Shown one piece after another: positions 9,398-18,014 of a DNA stretch of 64,000 bases (its first letter is position 1; each line of letters opens with the position of its first letter). Both the position numbers and the translations under genes were made by a program. Origin of the DNA: Jeotgalibaca sp. MA1X17-3 (lineage in GTDB: Bacteria > Bacillota > Bacilli > Lactobacillales > Aerococcaceae); contig NZ_CP090984.1 in NCBI RefSeq assembly GCF_021513155.1, forward strand, positions 26,997-90,996. The letters run 5' to 3'. Under the pieces are notes generated by a model. That model worked only from the letters and a program-made list of their open reading frames with translations, made no database searches and had not been told where the DNA came from.

Positions 9398-10224
9398 GCG
9401 AAAAAGTATTAAGTATGTTCACAACGTGGCTAAAGGAATTAGTTGAGATGTTTTCTAATTTCTTACAACATGTACTATTCAATTATGACGGTTTAGGCGG
9501 CTATGCGTTGAAAGCTTATAATCTTTTTGTTTTTTTCGGTGGTATAATGTTGGTTGCGGTTTGTTTGGGAAAAGTCATTACACAATTACTTTCAGAAGCA
9601 GAAGGAAGTCAAGAAGCAAATATTTGGTGGACACTTGTTCAGTCCGTTAAAGCAGGTGGACTATTGGTATTGATGCCTTTAGTTATTTCACTAAGCATGA
9701 ATTATGTTGTGAAACCGTTTGGAAACTACTTTATTGAAAATATGGGTGTTGTAAGTATAGATCAAGTGGATAAATTAATGGAATCAGAAAATTTTGTTCA
9801 AGTGTTTAATTCTACTATGAGTGTTGTTTTAGTTTGGGTTTTTATATTGATTGTTTTAGGCTTCTTTGTTATTAAAACAGTCATTACATTAGCACAAATA
9901 ACTATGGACGAAATCATATCGCCTTTATGTGCTATATCAATTGTAACCGATAATTTTAACTTCATGGATAATTGGTGGAGAGATATTCTTTCCCACGTAG
10001 TTACGTTGATTACGTTATGTTTGTCTATGTTACTATTTACAGAAGCATTAGCATTAAGTGGCGATACGTTATGGACAAAACTTCCAGCAATGATTGGTTC
10101 AGGGGCATTGGTTATCAGTGGTCCGTCCATTGTTAAAAGTATTTGGTATTCAAGTGGAGCAGGGCGTAGCGGTATGGGAATGGCACGAACAGTAGTAAAT
10201 TATGCCATGTATAAGTCAAGATAG
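9385..10224 (+). CDS. trsL: TrsL-like polytopic membrane protein of the T4SS
   Basis: A 279-residue protein with about five or six hydrophobic segments, among them one near 42-66, a run around 85-107 and several between 140 and 260. In Trs operons the large membrane protein after the coupling protein (TrsL, VirB6-like) forms part of the inner-membrane pore. The start overlaps the end of trsK. Base composition drops to higher AT from about 9480 onward. No catalytic motif is expected, and the call rests on order and topology. Confidence 0.75.
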   Translation: MDKIGEKVLSMFTTWLKELVEMFSNFLQHVLFNYDGLGGYALKAYNLFVFFGGIMLVAVCLGKVITQLLSEAEGSQEANIWWTLVQSVKAGGLLVLMPLVISLSMNYVVKPFGNYFIENMGVVSIDQVDKLMESENFVQVFNSTMSVVLVWVFILIVLGFFVIKTVITLAQITMDEIISPLCAISIVTDNFNFMDNWWRDILSHVVTLITLCLSMLLFTEALALSGDTLWTKLPAMIGSGALVISGPSIVKSIWYSSGAGRSGMGMARTVVNYAMYKSR

Positions 10225-10231
10225 AGAAGGA

Positions 10232-10741
10232 ATGAGTAACGTGAAAAAAATAATTCTTAGTGTTTTAAGTTTGATTGTTCTTATAACGTTAAGCGGTTGT
10301 CAAGATAAATTCGACCCGCAAACAGCTATTCAAGATAGTAGAACAACACTTAATGAATTTTTGGGTACATTTGATAAAAAGGAAAAAGTTCTAGAAACTT
10401 ATACTGAAAAAGAAGTAACTAATTTTTTTGAGAAAGAACAACAAAAATACTTCTCAGAAAACTTCAAACAAAATATTTTACCTTACAAATTAGAAGAATT
10501 AGAATTTGATATTGAAAAAGACTACTTAAAAATAGGTAAACATTTTCTGTTTTTAGCAGTTACAAATGATGAAAACGGAGTATTTTGGAATAAGATGATA
10601 ATAAAAGACGATGAGCTAGATACTGAAAAAGAAACGGTAACTTTCTATATAAGTTCAGAATCTCCAAGTCGACCAAGTGGCTATATTGAAATGATAAAAG
10701 AAAATGGTACATGGAAAATTAATAATATTTTAGAATTATAA
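10232..10741 (+). CDS. Putative lipoprotein at the end of the transfer operon
   Basis: A secreted protein of about 169 residues with a clear lipobox, LSGC, after a hydrophobic signal. It is therefore lipid-anchored on the outer face of the membrane. GAGAAGG at 10224-10230 sits too close to ATG 10232 but ten bases before GTG 10241, so the GTG, giving a compact KKIILSVLSL signal, is the better start. It overlaps nothing but follows trsL by 7 bp. In related operons a lipoprotein (TrsH or TrsM position) is involved in transfer; here the domain is unrecognised. Confidence 0.7.
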   Translation: MSNVKKIILSVLSLIVLITLSGCQDKFDPQTAIQDSRTTLNEFLGTFDKKEKVLETYTEKEVTNFFEKEQQKYFSENFKQNILPYKLEELEFDIEKDYLKIGKHFLFLAVTNDENGVFWNKMIIKDDELDTEKETVTFYISSESPSRPSGYIEMIKENGTWKINNILEL

Positions 10742-10779
10742 ACCAACTATTCAAAGGAATAGACAACAAAGTAAAAATA

Positions 10780-11175
10780 ACAGTGTACTAAAAGTCTAAA
10801 TGAAAAAAATGTAGAGCCAGAAATAAAAGACAAAACTTTAAAAAAAGATGACTAGAAACATTTGTTGATTATCATGTAACCGATATAAAAAGCGGAGAAG
10901 TATATCTATCTGAAGATAGTCAAAACAAAGATGTCATGTCACTTTTTCAATCTTTTGAAAAAGAAGATATTGAACGAACTAATTGGAAATTATTGAAATT
11001 GTATCAAACGGAACGAGTAGAGTATATGGGCTAGAACATTCATCTGATTATGATATTGTCTATATGGAAATAACCTGTAAAGATGAAATCTTGCCCTATT
11101 AATTTAAAAATCATGGTGTAGATGAATACAGAAAGTTTGTTGCAAGGTCAATAAAAGAAGCAATCAAGTTATAGG
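10780..11175 (+). pseudogene. Frameshifted remnant of an uncharacterised gene
   Basis: Short protein-like stretches in three successive frames can be joined. One is KSLNEKNVEPEIKD, then LETFVDYHVTDIKSGEVYL up to a TAG near 11033, then EHSSDYDIVYMEITCKDE and KNHGVDEYRKFVARSIKEA, ending at a TAG near 11173. At least two indels and internal stops separate them. The charged, soluble character suggests another small protein of the transfer region, but I cannot name the family. Confidence 0.5.
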
Positions 11176-11288
11176 AAACATTCTATCAGCCAATAGTAGA
11201 ACTATATTAGTACCGCAACGTACAAGCTTCTTATAAAGGTAATCATAAACCAAAATACGTGAAGTACCCTTATATATGAGTAGATAAA

Positions 11289-11338
11289 AGAGTAGGAGCA
11301 GCAATCAATCAATAGATTGTAGCTTCTACTCTTTTTTT
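11289..11338 (+). terminator. Rho-independent terminator after the transfer region
   Basis: AGAGTAG-GAGC-GCAATC pairs with GATTGT-GCT-CTACTCT around an AATCAATA loop, followed by seven T. It is the first strong terminator after the long plus-strand operon. Confidence 0.85.
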
Positions 11339-11797
11339 GTTCTTTAAAAACAAAGGCTACGGTCAAGAGCCTAAAATTTCAAACCCTTTTTTGACTCGTC
11401 CACTCCTCGACTTCTTTTTGATTCCGTTCATTTTTAGTGTACAAAGCCCTTTGCTGAAACAAATTATAGAGCGGAAATTTTGTCGAATTGTTTGAATTTT
11501 TATTTTGCCAACTTTTTAATGATCCCACATTATAGCTTGTTGAAAAGATACCTCCTCTCAAATAATGGATACTTGATTTCATTTAATATGTTATGTAATC
11601 GTGTGTTGAAAAGCAAAATTAAAAGATAATCCAATAGGTATGGGGTTCTAAATACATGATTCTATGTCAAATAGTGAATCCTAAAATGAAGGTGAGTTTA
11701 CCACAATAAGAACTGAGCTTTGGGGTCTTAACTCCTTTCATGTTATAATTTAAAGATTAGTTAAAAATAAATAAAAGAGCGTTAAAAGGAGTTTGTT
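11339..11797. other. Gene-free spacer holding a repeated leader
   Basis: No convincing gene is seen in these 460 bp. The right half (about 11651-11740) is one copy of a sequence found again at 14690-14775 and, in part, at 15228-15265. TATAAT at 11744-11749 could be the -10 for the permease gene that follows, but its -35 is unclear. Confidence 0.5.
11651..11740 (+). repeat. Intergenic leader repeat, copy A
   Basis: It shares the pattern AATACAyGATTCTAT, then GTrwATCCTAAAAT, then GAGTTT with copy B at 14690-14775. Both copies sit 50-150 bp upstream of a broken membrane-protein gene. The hairpin arms are decayed in this copy. Confidence 0.5.
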
Positions 11798-12540
11798 ATG
11801 GATACGACGATTATTTTACTAGCAGTGAGCGCTGTTTTTTTAGGCACCTTAATGCGAGCTGTTTTTGGTTTCGGCGATTCAGTTGTGAGTATGCCTTTGT
11901 TAGCATTATTACCGATGGATTTAAAAACATCGATCGCTTTAGTTGGATTAACTGGCTTTTCTGTTGCTATCTTAGCCATTTTATCCGGTTGGGAAAATGT
12001 TGATCGAGGAGTTCTTAAACAACTTTCTATGGGTACGCTAGTTGGGATTCCTATTGGTTTACTATTAGTTACCTTTGCATCGCAGTCTATTATTACTCTC
12101 ATTTTAGGAATCTTTCTTGTTTTCTATGGAATTTATTCACTGACAAAAGCGAAAACAGGAGAACTCCAAGAATCTTCATGGGTAAATCGACCAATATGGG
12201 CAAATTTTTTGGTTTTTTGGCGGGAACACTCGGAAGTGCCTATAATATGAATGGCATACCAATTGTTGTTTACGGTACGATGCGGGATTGGAAACCAATT
12301 GTTTTTAGAGAGAGTTTGCAAGCTCATTTCTTAATGTCCAGTTCTTTTATTATTTTAGGTCATTTTTTAGGAGGTTTTTGGACAAAAGAATTACTTGTAT
12401 TATATGTATTCTCTTTACCTTTAACACTCTTTGCTCATTTAATTGGGAAAATTGTTTATGGGAAAATACCTACTCATAAATTCAAACGATATATTTTTAT
12501 TCTAATTATTTTTCTGGGAATTTCTTTATTAATAAATTAA
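11798..12540 (+). pseudogene. TSUP (TauE/SafE-type) membrane permease, frameshifted
   Basis: The N-terminal part (from ATG 11798, AAAAGGAG upstream) reads to about 12200 and then runs out of frame to a stop at 12250. The C-terminal part continues in another frame from about 12200 to 12540 (KFFGFLAGTLGSAYNMNG). The switch falls in the AAATTTTTTGG run at about 12202-12212, so a single missing base explains it. Joined, the protein has about 247 residues and about seven to eight membrane segments. It begins with the FGFGDSVVSMPLL motif of the sulfite-exporter/TSUP family, which moves sulfur compounds or organic anions. The substrate is unknown. Confidence 0.8.
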
Positions 12541-12860
12541 TCTACCAACAGATAACAAACTTAAAATGCATTCGAATTTCAACAAGTGAGTTTATCTTAA
12601 TGCCATTTGTAACAAACTCGAGAAAACAAGTAAAAGACTGACAAATCAAGGATGTTTTCTCTCTAAGGCACTGTCTAAATCTAATTATCCTTTTTAATCA
12701 ATAAGATGTACTGTATTGATAGCTACAGCAAGACTACATTTACTATTTTAAGTCAATAGTTGTATATTACTATAAAAATACAATTGATTTCTAAATTTAT
12801 CTTTGGGAGGACCTTTTAAATTTCATGGCTATATTTTGTTAAAAATAAACTATATTTATC
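12541..12860. other. Gene-free AT-rich spacer
   Basis: About 320 bp without a supported gene, repeat or terminator. It ends in the promoter of the CsoR-family gene. Confidence 0.4.
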
Positions 12861-12889
12861 TTGTTTAATACTCCACTGGTCACTATAAT
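12861..12889 (+). promoter_or_regulatory. Promoter of the csoR-like/MATE operon
   Basis: TTGTTT at 12861-12866 and a perfect TATAAT at 12884-12889 are separated by 17 bp. The operator-like palindrome begins seven bases after the -10, overlapping the expected transcription start. Confidence 0.75.
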
Positions 12890-12895
12890 ATTGAT

Positions 12896-12912
12896 ATGCC
12901 CCCCGAGGGCAT
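12896..12912. promoter_or_regulatory. Operator-like palindrome of the CsoR-family repressor
   Basis: ATGCCC and GGGCAT form a perfect inverted repeat around CCCGA. G/C-rich tracts flanked by AT are the usual operator form of CsoR/RcnR-family repressors. It is a GC island in AT-rich DNA between the promoter and the csoR-like gene, so autorepression is likely. Confidence 0.7.
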
Positions 12913-12939
12913 AGTAAAGTAAAGGAAAGAGGAATTATT

Positions 12940-13221
12940 ATGTCACATTCATCTGAACACAGAACAAAAAACTTAGTAACAAGATTAAATCGAATTGAAG
13001 GCCAAGTTTCAGGTATTAAAAGAATGATTATAGATGAAAAAGATTATGCCGAGGTGATCATTCAATTGAATTCCACCAAGTCAGCTATTCAAAAGATTAG
13101 TCAAATCTTATTAGAAGCTCAAGCCGATCATGCCTTAATCCATGTGAGTGAAGGTGCAACATTAAAAGAGGAAATGGAAAAACTACAACGAGTCATAACT
13201 CAATACAACAAAGTAAACTAG
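12940..13221 (+). CDS. CsoR/FrmR-family transcriptional repressor without cysteines
   Basis: A 93-residue all-helical repressor of the CsoR/RcnR/FrmR family: RLNRIEGQVSGIKRMI is the family's first-helix signature. The usual Cys at the start of helix 2 is missing (EKDYAEVI), and the usual His and Cys near the end of helix 2 read LEAQADHALIH. The protein has no cysteine at all, so it cannot use the copper or sulfane-sulfur chemistry of CsoR or CstR. It lies nine bases before the MATE exporter gene and behind its own operator. Its ligand is open. Confidence 0.85.
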   Translation: MSHSSEHRTKNLVTRLNRIEGQVSGIKRMIIDEKDYAEVIIQLNSTKSAIQKISQILLEAQADHALIHVSEGATLKEEMEKLQRVITQYNKVN

Positions 13222-13230
13222 GTGAATTGA

Positions 13231-14577
13231 ATGGAGAAAACTCTTAAGAGGAAAATTTATAATTTAGCTGTACCAGCAACAGTAGAAAATATACTCCAAA
13301 CACTCGTTGGTTTTATAGATACCTTAATGATTTCTAGACTTGGGCTTGCTGTGGTCACAGGTGTGGGGGTAGCAAATACCATTTTAAATGTATATTTAGC
13401 TATATTTATCGCAATCGGTATAGGAACTTCATCTTTAATTGCTCAAAAGTTAGGAGCAAAACAGTTTGAAGATGCTCAAACTGTTGCCCGACAATCAACG
13501 ATGATGGCGATTTTAATTGGAATATTATTTGGTGCAATTACCATTTTGTTTGGAAAACCTATATTATCTGTAATGGGTGCGAGCAATGATGTGCTGATCT
13601 ATTCTACTCAGTTCTTTTTTATTGTAGGCGGCTCCTCACTGTTTATTTCATTAATGACGATCTTCGGTAGTATATTACGTGCTTCAGGAGATACAAAATC
13701 ACCTATGAAAGTAAGTATCACAACCAATTTACTAAATATTGCTTTAGATTATATTCTTATTTTTGGAATGGGACCTATCCCGGCATTAGGTGTGGTGGGC
13801 ACCTCTATCGGAACGGTTATGGCAAGAGTTTTAGGATGTCTTTTACTCTACAAAGCTATTAAAAAATCATCCGTGTCTTTTAATCTGAGCTCTATTTTTA
13901 TAAAAAGTAACTATAATGCGTTGATTAAGCTTTCAATTCCTGCTGGTTTTGAACGATTAGTTATGAGAATTGGACAAGTTGTCTATTTTGGATTAATTAT
14001 TGCTATTGGTTCAAAAACATTTGCAGCTCACTCAATTGCTGGAAATATTGAAAGTTTTGTATATATGCCAGCATATGGATTAGCAACGGCTGCTACTACA
14101 TTAGTGGGTAATGCTATTGGAGCTAAAGAATATGGAGAAGCAAAAAAGACAGCTTTCCTAGCAGTCAAATATGGAGTTATTGTTTTAAGCTTATTCGGAG
14201 TGGTTCTATTTTGGGGAGCACCTTATTTTGCTTCCTTGTTCACAAAGGACGAATCCGCGATCACTCAAATTATAACTGCGTTACGAATTGACGCTTTTAA
14301 CCAACCAGGACTGGCGATAAGCTTAGTTCTTACTGGTGCCCTACAAGGAATGGGAGATACAAAAACACCTCTTTACAGTACTGCCTTTGGTATGTGGGGG
14401 TTAAGGATAGTGGGAGTGATTATTTTAGGACAGAAATTACAGCTAGGAATTGCAGGAGTTTGGATATCAATAGGAATAGATTTATATATTCGATCTTTAT
14501 TCCTTATATATGTATTCAATAAAAATATTATTAAGAAAAGTATCCCATCAAATAATATCCCACCATCAAAAAGTTAA
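13231..14577 (+). CDS. MATE-family efflux transporter
   Basis: A 448-residue exporter with twelve predicted membrane segments in two similar halves. The N-terminus (LAVPATVENILQTLVGFIDTLMISRLG) and mid-region (LRASGDTKSPM, LQGMGDTKTPL) are typical of MATE drug/sodium or drug/proton antiporters. TAGGTGA precedes the ATG. It forms an operon with the upstream repressor, so its expression should be induced by whatever that repressor senses. The length is normal and the gene looks intact. A broken copy of its ends lies at 36757-37010. Confidence 0.9.
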   Translation: MEKTLKRKIYNLAVPATVENILQTLVGFIDTLMISRLGLAVVTGVGVANTILNVYLAIFIAIGIGTSSLIAQKLGAKQFEDAQTVARQSTMMAILIGILFGAITILFGKPILSVMGASNDVLIYSTQFFFIVGGSSLFISLMTIFGSILRASGDTKSPMKVSITTNLLNIALDYILIFGMGPIPALGVVGTSIGTVMARVLGCLLLYKAIKKSSVSFNLSSIFIKSNYNALIKLSIPAGFERLVMRIGQVVYFGLIIAIGSKTFAAHSIAGNIESFVYMPAYGLATAATTLVGNAIGAKEYGEAKKTAFLAVKYGVIVLSLFGVVLFWGAPYFASLFTKDESAITQIITALRIDAFNQPGLAISLVLTGALQGMGDTKTPLYSTAFGMWGLRIVGVIILGQKLQLGIAGVWISIGIDLYIRSLFLIYVFNKNIIKKSIPSNNIPPSKS

Positions 14578-14607
14578 ATTTTTCTAATAAAAAGTTACAA
14601 TAAATTT

Positions 14608-14643
14608 GTACCAAAACAATTGTTTTGGTACGAGTATATACTC
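14608..14643. terminator. Palindromic terminator-like hairpin after the MATE gene
   Basis: GTACCAAAACAA and TTGTTTTGGTAC form a perfect 24-bp palindrome (14608-14631), followed at once by the 12-bp palindrome GAGTATATACTC. There is no long T tract, so termination is likely but not certain. Confidence 0.5.
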
Positions 14644-14689
14644 GGATCTACACAGGACTAAACAAAAATACTGCTGATCAGAAAAGGTT

Positions 14690-14775
14690 TTGAATACACG
14701 ATTCTATACCAATTCGTGTATCCTAAAATAAAAGATGAGTTTGTCACACTAAGAGTGGAGTAAAGCTCAGATATG
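14690..14775 (+). repeat. Intergenic leader repeat, copy B
   Basis: Similar to copy A (11651-11740). It contains the inverted repeat ATACACGA ... TCGTGTAT around 12 bases, then CCTAAAATAAAAGATGAGTTT. It ends about 35 bp before the ATG of a broken membrane-protein gene. Confidence 0.5.
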
Positions 14776-14809
14776 ATAAATGAATCATCAAAAATTGGGA
14801 GGTTGTTAT

Positions 14810-15162
14810 ATGAAAGATATATCGAGAGAAAATTTTATTTATTCCTGTATCCTTTTTATTTCATTACATAGAAACTTCTCTATTTAAAAATGAAAATGGA
14901 GTCAATTTTACATTTTTAGGGATCTTTTTATTTATGATTGTAGCAGGTACAATGACTGCTACAATCAAACTTAACTTTTTTTATAAATATTTTAAGTTTT
15001 TTATTATCAATGGTGTTAGAAAACATATTAATGATTCCTCCAAATAAATCTTGATTTAATCCTTTTGGAATAAATTTTGCTATTGTATTTATTAGTATTA
15101 TCATTTTAATCGGAGCATTAATAATTCGATCATTGGCAAGAAAAATATTTAAACAACGCTAA
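14810..15162 (+). pseudogene. Broken small membrane protein gene
   Basis: A good ribosome site (GGGAGG) and ATG 14810 begin a short protein (MKDISRENFIYS) that hits stops after about 25 codons. Hydrophobic stretches then appear in other frames, and the last one (FGINFAIVFISIIILIGALII) ends at TAA 15162. Several indels are needed to join them. The family is not recognisable. Confidence 0.45.
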
Positions 15163-15227
15163 AAGTATTATGCTTATCTTCACGTTAATTAAATGAAATA
15201 AAAAAGAGAACCTTGATTGAACAAGAT

Positions 15228-15265
15228 TCCGAATACACGATTTAAGGCAATTTCATGTATAAATA
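15228..15265 (+). repeat. Intergenic leader repeat, partial copy C
   Basis: It shares GAATACACGATT with copy B, followed by TTTCATGTAT as a decayed second arm. It lies upstream of the DUF3892 gene. Confidence 0.35.
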
Positions 15266-15414
15266 CGTGAATAATGCCAAATTATAAATGCCATTGGGAT
15301 TCAATAATCTTACTCCTTTTACTTTATTTAATAGTGTGATAAATAGGCTACACTTAATTGAACAATAAAAGTAAGATCTTGTAAAATTCAAGTGAAGAAA
15401 AAAGGAGAGAGGCA

Positions 15415-15696
15415 ATGATGATCTATGCCACAAAAATCAAAATGTGTTCAAAGTGTCCGCCACCCTGGACGTGCCACGATATTGATTCTATTTATTTAGA
15501 GGGAGAGGGGAAAAACAAATTTTATAAGAAAGAGGAAATCTATCATTTTTTACGAGACGATCAGGACATCATTCAAGTTCGATTGGGATCTAATCGAGAA
15601 CTCCAACCCGTGTTAGGTCTTCCTCCTCTGAAGTATATTCGGTCGGAAGCTTATGATACCAAACAAGACTTCCTATTAAAGTTTGATCAAGCATAA
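15415..15696 (+). CDS. DUF3892-like small protein
   Basis: A 93-residue soluble protein. The N-terminus (YATKIKM), a central variable part and the end KYIRSEAYDTKQDFLLKF match the pattern of DUF3892 proteins, which finish in a YIR...D.LL.L motif. Two Cys pairs (CSKC and CHD) near the start are unusual for that family. AGGAGAGAGG precedes the first ATG, with a second ATG directly after it. A strong terminator follows. The function is unknown. Confidence 0.65.
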   Translation: MMIYATKIKMCSKCPPPWTCHDIDSIYLEGEGKNKFYKKEEIYHFLRDDQDIIQVRLGSNRELQPVLGLPPLKYIRSEAYDTKQDFLLKFDQA

Positions 15697-15735
15697 GAAA
15701 TTAGTTTAATAGGAGGAAGTAAGAGCAAACGACTC

Positions 15736-15780
15736 ACACAAAAAAAGCATCCTGCTTCTTTCGGATACTTTTTTGTGTGG
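15736..15780. terminator. Bidirectional rho-independent terminator
   Basis: CACACAAAAAA-GCATCC pairs with GGATAC-TTTTTTGTGTG around a TGCTTCTTTC loop. It separates the plus-strand gene on the left from the minus-strand regulator on the right. Confidence 0.8.
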
Positions 15781-15864
15781 TCCACTTTTTGTGAATCCTA
15801 TAGATGGGACGATTTCTACTGTTGTTTTGGAAAAACTTTGAACGAGTCGCATCTTTTGAAGAAC

Positions 15865-16566
15865 CTATTTTTCAATTTGTTCCTCTCTCTTATTAATGGT
15901 TTTTAAATACCTATAAATACTAGGTTCTGAGACTTTCAATGCTTCAGCCACGCGAGGGACAGCACCTTTTAATTGAAAGACCCCTTTCTTTTCTAATTCC
16001 TCTACGATTTTTATTTTCATTTCCTGATGAAGAGTAAAGGGTCCTCTTAATTTTTCCGGGTCAATCATTGAGAAAACTACCTCTTCGATCATTCCCGATA
16101 AATCCTCCGTTGATTCTGAATGATTTAATCCCTGTTCTATAGAATAGGGACCTTTTTTTGTAGGAGAGGGTTCGTTACTCTGTAGATTGGCTAACTGTAA
16201 AATTTTAGTAGATAGGTTTCTAAATTCGCTTGTATCAACATTTATACAGAGAAGGCCTAACAAAATGTTCTCTTGATTTTTAATAAAAAAGGTAGAGCCT
16301 TGTATGGGAGATCCTGTTTTAGTTAGTGCCTGATAATTTGTTACAAAGTCTTTTTCTAAATATACTTCATTCTGGATTAGTTCCAGAGCAAAACCAGTTA
16401 AAGGAGACTGTTCTGTCCTGCCACTAATGTGCGAATTTGCAATAGCAGCTATGTAGGAACCATCATCTTCTAGCCAGTGCAAGACAATCTCGTACTGAGC
16501 ACCCAAAGATTTTTCTAAAAATAGGACAAACATTTTGTATTGCTCTAGAACTGGATTCATCACCAT
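15865..16566 (-). CDS. YheO-like PAS/HTH transcriptional regulator
   Basis: A 233-residue regulator. Residues about 8-125 form a YheO-type PAS-like sensor domain (EIVLHWLEDDGSYIAAIANSHISGR ... IKNQENILLGLLCINVD). The C-terminus (about 175-228) is the partner HTH_22 domain (VPRVAEALKVSEPSIYRYLK). Members such as DauR control catabolic genes in response to small metabolites. AAGGAGG precedes the ATG on the minus strand. It stands alone between a terminator and a long spacer, so its target is not evident. Confidence 0.88.
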   Translation of the reverse strand: MVMNPVLEQYKMFVLFLEKSLGAQYEIVLHWLEDDGSYIAAIANSHISGRTEQSPLTGFALELIQNEVYLEKDFVTNYQALTKTGSPIQGSTFFIKNQENILLGLLCINVDTSEFRNLSTKILQLANLQSNEPSPTKKGPYSIEQGLNHSESTEDLSGMIEEVVFSMIDPEKLRGPFTLHQEMKIKIVEELEKKGVFQLKGAVPRVAEALKVSEPSIYRYLKTINKREEQIEK

Positions 16567-17342
16567 TGTTCCTCCTTTTATTCTTCTATGTTTCTACTCT
16601 TTTGTAAAGCTCTTAGGCAACAAATAAATGAAGCAGTTATAAGGAAAGTAAAGGTGTGTTCTGATTTAAAGGAATGTACGAGATCCTACAAAATAATAGG
16701 ATAGGAAGATTTCCCAAAATGATTTTCCTGTACAAACTAAACCAGTACTTTCTTCTTACTTATCGGTAGGATAGTTTTAGTTATATTGATTTTAATAACT
16801 ATTTATAAAGCAAAAAAAGGCCATAGGAGCTAGAAAAAGAAAAGATATAATTTAGTAAGCTTCTTAATGCTAGAGATAGAACGAAAGTAAGAACAAACAC
16901 AAGAGTGCTGACCTAGATCTTTTATTAAAATTTTCAATCACATAGATGTGATAATTGTGATGATAAAGTTCATTACTTTCGTACGTATTTTTCTCTTTTT
17001 TAGAGAAGTACTGAATGAAAAAAAATAATCAGCAAGGTTTGAAAGAGAGAAAAAAAGGATAACCGTTTACGTTTGTAATCGTATCTATTGTAATTATACA
17101 TAATAGTTTTCTTTTGTCAAAGCTTCATACTTGATTATCCAGGAGGAGTTTTCTACGGTTATTATAGAAGAAGATATGAAAAATTTTTTTTTATTATTAT
17201 ACTATTTCTTTTTTTCTATAGAATTTTTTTGCTTCCTTTTTTATTTCACACAGATAAAAATTCCAATTTTCGTCAAGGAGTACGGCGCTCCCTTTAGAAA
17301 AAAGGTAGTAAAGTGTTACGGAAAGAAAAATGCGTGGAAGTA
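16567..17342. other. Long spacer with one CopY-box-like site
   Basis: About 770 bp without an intact gene. From 16580 to 17060 I see nothing but AT-rich sequence. At 17061-17085 the sequence resembles the copY promoter's second operator region. From 17131 the DNA probably belongs to a decayed gene related to the DUF305 gene at 30851. Confidence 0.4.
17068..17077. promoter_or_regulatory. Degenerate CopY box
   Basis: TACGTTTGTA differs at one base from the CopY consensus TACANNTGTA. Its flanks (CGTTTAC ... TGTAATCGTAT) match those of the real box at 17982-17991. It lies upstream of the DUF305 remnant, which suggests that this gene was once copper-controlled. Confidence 0.5.
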
Positions 17343-17567
17343 ATGATGAATAAAAGTTCTATAAGTTTTTTGGGATTACTCAGTATGTATAAACTGGATT
17401 ACATATTTTTAAAGGAGATTATATATGATAATTTTATCTGCAGGTATTGTGTCCGTGGTGTCAGACTTTTAATGAGAAATCAGACAATGATTAATACTGT
17501 TGACTATGTGCAAGCAATGGTTCCTCCTTATTCTACCGCGATACTAGTAAGTAAAAGAACTAACTAA
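17343..17567 (+). pseudogene. Internally deleted DUF305 gene
   Basis: It begins MMNKSSISFLG and ends LMRNQTMINTVDYVQAMVPPYSTAILVSKRTN. The intact gene at 30851 begins MNKSYAKFLGM and contains FLMRNQTTIDEVDYMQAMIPHHSIAILASERAN. The middle is deleted and scrambled, the HH of the metal-binding-like PHHS is changed to PYS, and the C-terminal helix is lost. It is a dead paralogue lying on the other side of the copper genes. Confidence 0.7.
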
Positions 17568-17930
17568 ACCTTTGAGTAGGAAGGTGTATTTATATGGAGA
17601 GATACCTAGAACCGAATGTTTGTAGGGTTCCAATTGCCACATGTCGTATAGATTTACAAATAGACGACTCTGTTAAGTAGCAGAGTGGAAAGGGGATGTT
17701 TGATAGAAAATAAATCAATTTAAAATAATAAAAAGAAGAAAATAGTCCCAGTAGATGAGAAGGTACTCTAAAATACTAGTGCTACATCTAAATGTTTGCA
17801 GTACATATTCGATGGAAAGAGCCTGTTCTGAAGTATTTTTCGAATATTTATATAACGATACCTGTTTGCCATTTTAAAAATCAAGATTATAAGAAGGATA
17901 TTTTAAATAATATCTACTCGATTAAATAAA
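17568..17930. other. Gene-free spacer before the copper operon
   Basis: About 360 bp with no supported gene. A small hairpin (CTCTG ... CAGAG near 17667) is the only structure noticed. Confidence 0.4.
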
Positions 17931-17934
17931 AGAG

Positions 17935-17963
17935 TTGACAGACATTGATTACAAGTGTAAACT
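17935..17963 (+). promoter_or_regulatory. Promoter of the copper operon
   Basis: TTGACA at 17935-17940 and TAAACT at 17958-17963 are spaced by 17 bp. The first CopY box overlaps the end of the spacer and the first two -10 bases. Confidence 0.75.
17950..17959. promoter_or_regulatory. CopY operator box 1
   Basis: TACAAGTGTA is an exact match to the CopY consensus TACANNTGTA, known from Enterococcus hirae and other Lactobacillales. Bound repressor would cover the promoter until copper displaces zinc. Confidence 0.9.
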
Positions 17964-17981
17964 GTAGATAGAATAAACGTT

Positions 17982-17991
17982 TACAAATGTA
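17982..17991. promoter_or_regulatory. CopY operator box 2
   Basis: TACAAATGTA is a second exact CopY consensus box, 32 bp from the first, about three helical turns, and just before the copY ribosome site. Paired boxes at this distance are typical of cop operons. Confidence 0.9.
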
Positions 17992-18014
17992 ATCGTATGT
18001 AAGGAGAGAATATT

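Noticed and set aside
11379..11582. Minus-strand frame of 67 codons in the spacer after the transfer operon
   Set aside because: No start signal, no recognisable sequence, and it ends inside AT-rich spacer.
17131..17343. Plus-strand frame of 70 codons, Phe-rich, before the DUF305 remnant
   Set aside because: Its start codon is weak and the Phe-rich content comes from T runs; it is at most part of the decayed DUF305 gene.
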